DNA from: Nitrospinaceae bacterium
Lineage (GTDB): Bacteria > Nitrospinota > Nitrospinia > Nitrospinales > VA-1
Assembly: GCA_029261435.1 (NCBI GenBank)
Contig: JAJDBI010000240.1
Span: 1-8,207, forward strand
Length of the DNA stretch: 8,207 bases
Reading direction: 5' to 3'
In this document: positions 5,238 to 8,207 of the stretch, one piece after another
Position numbering within the stretch: position 1 is the first letter of the stretch
Layout of the letters: each line of letters starts with the position of its first letter
Notes under the pieces: generated by a model
Told to the model about the DNA's origin: nothing
Databases searched by the model: none
What the model saw: only the letters and a program-made list of their open reading frames with translations
Made by a program: the position numbers and the translations under genes

Positions 5238-5627
5238 CTACATGACTAATGAAAAGCCACTGGCTCCTGCCTGGCGTGCCATATCAAAAACCTGAACAAA
5301 AATATTGTACAGAGCTTTTTCATCGGTGAGTACAATCACAGCTTTATTGCTCCGAACACTTATTTCTGACTGCAAAATCGCCATGAGACTATTCAAATCC
5401 GTAGATTGATCACCCACTTGAATATCATCAGCTTTATTAATCCTGATAACCAAGGGCATTTCTTCAGAGATATTGGATGAATTTTCATTTGGTAACTTCA
5501 CATCCAGTCCCTGTGCCGGGATAGCAAAGGTAAGCATATAAAATATTAGCAAAAGAAATACCACATCGATCAAAGGAGCAAGATCGGGTTTGAAGCGTTT
5601 ATGATTACCTTTGGAAATATTCATCAT
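5238..5627 (-). CDS. exbD: ExbD/TolR-family biopolymer transport protein, first copy
   Basis: A 129-residue single-span inner-membrane protein that couples the ExbB proton channel to a TonB-like protein. The membrane helix (about 17-37) has the canonical PLIDVVFLLLIFYML with the essential proton-carrying Asp21 (codon GAT, 5565-5567). The periplasmic domain ends with FDMARQAGASGFSLV, as in ExbD/TolR. The start is placed at the first of two adjacent ATGs (5625-5627), 7 nt after the exbB stop, because residues from here match the family. The open frame continues upstream to 5741, but that part overlaps exbB and encodes nothing ExbD-like. The tight spacing and lack of a Shine-Dalgarno suggest translational coupling to exbB. 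Confidence 0.92.
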   Translation of the reverse strand: MMNISKGNHKRFKPDLAPLIDVVFLLLIFYMLTFAIPAQGLDVKLPNENSSNISEEMPLVIRINKADDIQVGDQSTDLNSLMAILQSEISVRSNKAVIVLTDEKALYNIFVQVFDMARQAGASGFSLVM

Positions 5628-5634
5628 CGGTTGA

Positions 5635-6285
5635 TCAGGAAGAGGTTTTGGCAGTCGGGTAAAACTTGTTGTCCATGGAATAAATAAACTGCTGTCCATA
5701 TTTATTGAGGGCAAAAGCCAGTTTCTCTTTTTTTCTGTCAAAATAGTGCAACATAATTACAGTGGGAATGGCAACAGATAACCCAGCGGCAGTTGTTAAC
5801 AAAGCTTCCCAGATACCTCCAGCCAAAAGACTCGGATCAACCTGCCCCTCAAATTCAGCGACTTTGTTAAAAGCCTGCACCATTCCAATAACGGTGCCCA
5901 ACAAACCCATTAATGGGGAAATCGTGGCAATGACTTCCAGACCACGTATATTTTGTTCCAAAGAATTAATTTCTTCCTGACCTGCGAGAGTTAATGTTTC
6001 CTCCAGTTTCCAGCGTGGAATATCCTTTTCTGCAAGCCCGGCTTCAATAATACGCCCTAATGGATTGGGAAATTTCTGGCATTGATCCAAAACTTTGTCA
6101 GAATGACCTTCTTTTATCAAGTTAAGAATTGGGTTTAAAAACCCATCTATATCCACAATATGTTTTTTAAAAAAAATAAAACGCTCGATAACGATTGCCA
6201 AGGCAATGATTGAGCATAGAAAAATTGGGAGCATTATTACTCCTCCCTTGGTTACCAACCCGAACAAACCAGAAATCGTTCCCAT
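5635..6285 (-). CDS. exbB: ExbB/TolQ/MotA-family proton channel protein
   Basis: A 216-residue inner-membrane protein that forms the pentameric proton channel around the ExbD helices and powers the TonB-like protein. Seen: TM1 at about 14-33 followed by ERF, a large cytoplasmic loop, TM2 at about 119-141 with PLMGLLGTVIGMVQAF (T131), and TM3 at about 160-182 with EALLTTAAGLSVAIP, including the conserved E160 and T164/T165. This matches the ExbB/TolQ three-helix layout and usual length. The ATG at 6283-6285 has a good Shine-Dalgarno. The next upstream gene ends 45 nt away, so it belongs to the same operon. Assignment to ExbB rather than TolQ rests on the adjacent TonB-like gene and the absence of tolA, tolB or pal. 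Confidence 0.94.
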   Translation of the reverse strand: MGTISGLFGLVTKGGVIMLPIFLCSIIALAIVIERFIFFKKHIVDIDGFLNPILNLIKEGHSDKVLDQCQKFPNPLGRIIEAGLAEKDIPRWKLEETLTLAGQEEINSLEQNIRGLEVIATISPLMGLLGTVIGMVQAFNKVAEFEGQVDPSLLAGGIWEALLTTAAGLSVAIPTVIMLHYFDRKKEKLAFALNKYGQQFIYSMDNKFYPTAKTSS

Positions 6286-6291
6286 TAAATA

Positions 6292-6298
6292 TCCTCTC
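6292..6298 (-). promoter_or_regulatory. exbB ribosome binding site
   Basis: GAGAGGA on the minus strand, 6 nt before the exbB ATG. It is the strongest Shine-Dalgarno in this operon and confirms the start. Confidence 0.7.
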
Positions 6299-6330
6299 TT
6301 GTATATTCACCAAAAACAAAACTCAGATAA

Positions 6331-7077
6331 TTACTGTTCCTGAACCATATCTGGTTTTCCGTCGAAGTTTCTATCTGCCTCAATTCGTGTCATTTTTCCG
6401 GATGGATCAAAAATTTCCCAACGATCTGTCCTTCCATCAAAATTAGTATCATTTTCAACCTTTACCAGCACATTGGTTCCCTTGAAAAACTGCCACTGAT
6501 CGGGTTTATGATCTGCGTTTGTATCAAACCCTACTTTCTCCAGTTTTTCGTTTGCGAAATAATCCCAACGGTCAGTAGTTCCATTAAAGTCGGTATCGTA
6601 GACGGTCTGCTTTATCTTCTGGTTGTCATCAAAGTATTGCCAGATATCCACCTTCCCATCACCGTTTTCATCGATTTCGGTTCGCTCAATCTTGCCATCC
6701 GAATCAAATTTTTCATTCCAATCGAACTTACCGGTATTCTTACTATCCTTTTCAATTCTATCCAGCTTACCCTGATCAGAGTAATACTGAATCTGATCCA
6801 TTTTCCCATTTTTATCGGCATCGAACTCTACCTTTGCCAGAATTTTGTCTCCCACGAAATGCTCGACCTGATCAATGTTGCCATCAAAGTTGGTGTCGTG
6901 TTCAACCTTGAAAACTTTTCCGTCAGCAGTGGTATGTCGCCATTGATCCATCTTGCCATCAAAATTAGAGTCAATTTTTGCAACTTCAGCAAAAACGATA
7001 GAACCACTCACCGTAAACAAGACAAATAAACATGTTGCAAATAATCTTAAAAAACTAAATGTATTTTTTTTAAACAT
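6331..7077 (-). CDS. Secreted protein of nine calcium-loop (DxNxDGxxD) repeats
   Basis: A 248-residue protein with a Sec signal peptide (1-30, cleavage likely after IVFA). The rest is a tandem array of nine units starting at D36. Eight are full units of 25 residues (one of 24, residues 161-184), and the last is a 14-residue half unit. Each opens with a D-x-[ND]-x-[DN]-G-x-x-D loop such as DTNFDGRTD, then an aromatic segment (WEIF, WQYF) and a basic-hydrophobic end (KVEF, RIEA). The loop resembles the single calcium loop of dockerins and thrombospondin type 3 repeats; calcium binding is inferred. The protein should be periplasmic or exported. Its ATG is 3 nt after the stop of the tonB-like gene and it precedes exbB, so it appears to be a built-in part of this TonB operon. 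No family name is certain. Confidence 0.88.
   Translation of the reverse strand: MFKKNTFSFLRLFATCLFVLFTVSGSIVFAEVAKIDSNFDGKMDQWRHTTADGKVFKVEHDTNFDGNIDQVEHFVGDKILAKVEFDADKNGKMDQIQYYSDQGKLDRIEKDSKNTGKFDWNEKFDSDGKIERTEIDENGDGKVDIWQYFDDNQKIKQTVYDTDFNGTTDRWDYFANEKLEKVGFDTNADHKPDQWQFFKGTNVLVKVENDTNFDGRTDRWEIFDPSGKMTRIEADRNFDGKPDMVQEQ
6334..6972 (-). repeat. Tandem 25-residue (75-nt) coding repeats
   Basis: Unit boundaries by residue: 36, 61, 86, 111, 136, 161, 185, 210, 235. Units 1, 2, 8 and 9 keep the NFDG loop best. Units 3 (KNG), 4 (KNTG) and 7 (NADH, with the Gly lost) have weaker loops. The period is held at amino-acid level while DNA units have diverged, which points to old, selected repeats rather than a recent expansion. 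Confidence 0.85.
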
Positions 7078-7080
7078 GGC

Positions 7081-8085
7081 TTATCTCAAAATGAATGAAA
7101 CTGGAAGTGTTAATAACACATATTGTTTGTTCAGTTTTTCTGGAATTGGTGGAAAAGGTCCGGCATTTTTAACAGCATTTCGCGCCGCCTCATCAAGCAT
7201 TGCGTGCCCAGACGAATGTTCAACTAATAACTTGAGCACCCCGCCATCTTTTCCAAGCTTGAAGGATAAATCAATTTTTCCCTGTTGCCCTTTTTCACGA
7301 GCGTTTGGAGGATAGATCTTAGCTCGAGCAATCATCTGTCTCACTGTGGTGGTGTAGCCATTCCAGAGTTCATTTAATTCTTCATCCGAGAGTTGGTCCT
7401 GCTTATCAAGGCTTAACTCCGCTATTTTTCTGACCTGTGGATTAAAGGAGTGATTGGCAACACTGTGCGTATCTACAAGAGTCGCAAGCACACCAACACC
7501 TTGCCTGAAGCTATCAATATTACCGACTCGGGTTCTTGGTTGAAATGCATTACGATTCAATGTTCCTCTAGCCACAAACCTGCCAGTTTTGGTTTTACCG
7601 ACGGGAGAAGAAGCCTTCTGATAATTGTTCCTTACAACATTTCTCAACGTCCTCGGTATAGCTGAGTATTTCGGTATATTTTTGTTAGCAACAGTTTTTT
7701 GAATAGCAGCAGACGTACGAATCTCAAGACTTTTAGAAGCTTTAGCCATCACTGGGTTGACCGTTGCTCTGTTGATCTGCATGGGGACACTTTCAATTTG
7801 CATTATCGGTCTGCTCACCGGAATAACAATCGGTTTTGGCAAAACAGGTTTCTTACTTAAAACCGGCCTTTTAACTTCCATCTTTTGTTGAGGCACTCGA
7901 GTAACTGTTGGTTTCTTGATCACTTCCAGATGGATTTTTTTATATTTTTTTTCCTTAACAAGTGGCTTGTCAAATAATCCAAAAGGCTGGATAGCAAAAA
8001 ATATAAAATGCACGACAATAGAAATAAAAGCCGCATGACTCAAATGAAAATAGTCATTAAAGTATTTAGATACAGCGCTTCTCAT
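7081..8085 (-). CDS. tonB: TonB-family energy-transducing protein
   Basis: A 334-residue bitopic protein that would carry force from ExbB/ExbD to outer-membrane receptors. Seen: a short cytoplasmic start, a single membrane helix at about 18-33 containing S22-I-V-V-H26, the S-x3-H pair that TonB uses to couple to ExbB/ExbD, a long periplasmic linker with Lys/Pro-rich parts (KKPVLPKPIVIPVSRP), and a C-terminal TonB domain (258-334) with YPPNAREKGQQGKIDLSF, SSGHAMLDEAA and PFPPIPEKL. The linker is longer than in E. coli TonB and mostly basic and Asn/Ser/Thr-rich in its second half. The ATG at 8083-8085 is chosen because GTGGA lies 6 nt upstream; a TTG 15 codons earlier lacks a site and overlaps the preceding gene. 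TolA is a less likely alternative. Confidence 0.9.
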   Translation of the reverse strand: MRSAVSKYFNDYFHLSHAAFISIVVHFIFFAIQPFGLFDKPLVKEKKYKKIHLEVIKKPTVTRVPQQKMEVKRPVLSKKPVLPKPIVIPVSRPIMQIESVPMQINRATVNPVMAKASKSLEIRTSAAIQKTVANKNIPKYSAIPRTLRNVVRNNYQKASSPVGKTKTGRFVARGTLNRNAFQPRTRVGNIDSFRQGVGVLATLVDTHSVANHSFNPQVRKIAELSLDKQDQLSDEELNELWNGYTTTVRQMIARAKIYPPNAREKGQQGKIDLSFKLGKDGGVLKLLVEHSSGHAMLDEAARNAVKNAGPFPPIPEKLNKQYVLLTLPVSFILR

Positions 8086-8105
8086 ATATTTTCCACAATA
8101 TTTAC

Positions 8106-8207
8106 CTATGACTGAATCCGTCCACGGCAAAGCATTACCTGTGGTCCTTCATCTCCGATCTCTGTCCACATTGCATACACTCTTCCACCATTACCTTTGA
8201 CTAAATA
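8106..8207 (-). CDS. C-terminal end of a possible BNR/sialidase-like protein (partial)
   Basis: The minus strand is open from the window edge (frame starting at 8207) to a TAG at 8106-8108, giving 33 residues. The segment GGRVYAMWTEIGDEGPQV followed by MLCRGRIQS resembles the last blade of BNR/sialidase-type beta propellers, where a VYAVWTD strand is followed by a strand with an SRS-like turn. The assignment rests on this short stretch only. It ends 20 nt before the TonB-like ATG, same strand, so it is probably the upstream member of the operon. A propeller-type secreted protein would fit a periplasmic or outer-membrane TonB context. Confidence 0.6.
   Translation of the reverse strand, partial: YLVKGNGGRVYAMWTEIGDEGPQVMLCRGRIQS

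Noticed and set aside
5628..5741. Longer ExbD1 with 38 extra N-terminal residues
   Set aside because: This part overlaps the end of exbB in another frame and encodes no ExbD-like residues; the family match begins at the ATG pair at 5622-5627.
6334..6972. CRISPR-like array from the 75-nt periodicity
   Set aside because: The period is in the protein sequence; DNA units are diverged, with no identical repeats or unique spacers.
6508..7029. 173-residue plus-strand open frame
   Set aside because: It is the antisense of the repeat protein. The repeated Asp/Asn/Gly codons give a stop-free, Ile/Leu/Val-rich mirror frame that follows the same 75-nt period.
8086..8130. Longer TonB-like protein starting at a TTG
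   Set aside because: It would overlap the end of the upstream gene and has no Shine-Dalgarno; the ATG at 8085 does.

Overview
The window (about 42% GC by eye, Gram-negative gene types) looks like chromosomal DNA of a didermic bacterium. Two adjacent DUF507 genes, an outer-membrane DUF481 protein, TatC and a TonB/ExbB/ExbD system fit a Nitrospinota or deltaproteobacteria-like lineage. That placement is an inference from gene families, since no rRNA is present.

Layout. At the left edge (minus strand) lies most of rpiB, with a good sigma70-type promoter and a perfect palindrome at its predicted start point. Region 350-830 holds only a doubtful 80-residue ORF and inverted repeats. A plus-strand gene for a CPBP-family membrane protein with degenerate active-site residues (831-1520) abuts the convergent tatC (1521-2375) with no gap. 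The tatC leader contains a strong terminator-like hairpin between a plausible promoter and the tatC ribosome binding site. A divergent plus-strand promoter then appears to drive a compact unit: a 62-residue unknown protein, tRNA-Gly(CCC) only 4 nt after its stop, and two DUF507 genes, ending in a hairpin. A DUF481 outer-membrane beta-barrel gene follows on the plus strand (3760-4782).

The right half (4809-8207, minus strand) is one apparent operon. In transcription order it holds the C-terminus of a possible BNR/sialidase-like protein, a TonB-like protein, a secreted protein made of nine DxNxDG-type calcium-loop repeats, an ExbB proton-channel subunit, a first ExbD, and a second ExbD. The first ExbD keeps the essential membrane aspartate; the second has asparagine at that position. 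Together these should form an inner-membrane proton-driven motor that transmits force through the TonB-like protein to the outer membrane. The repeat protein and the aspartate-less second ExbD are the unusual parts and the best candidates for undescribed biology here.
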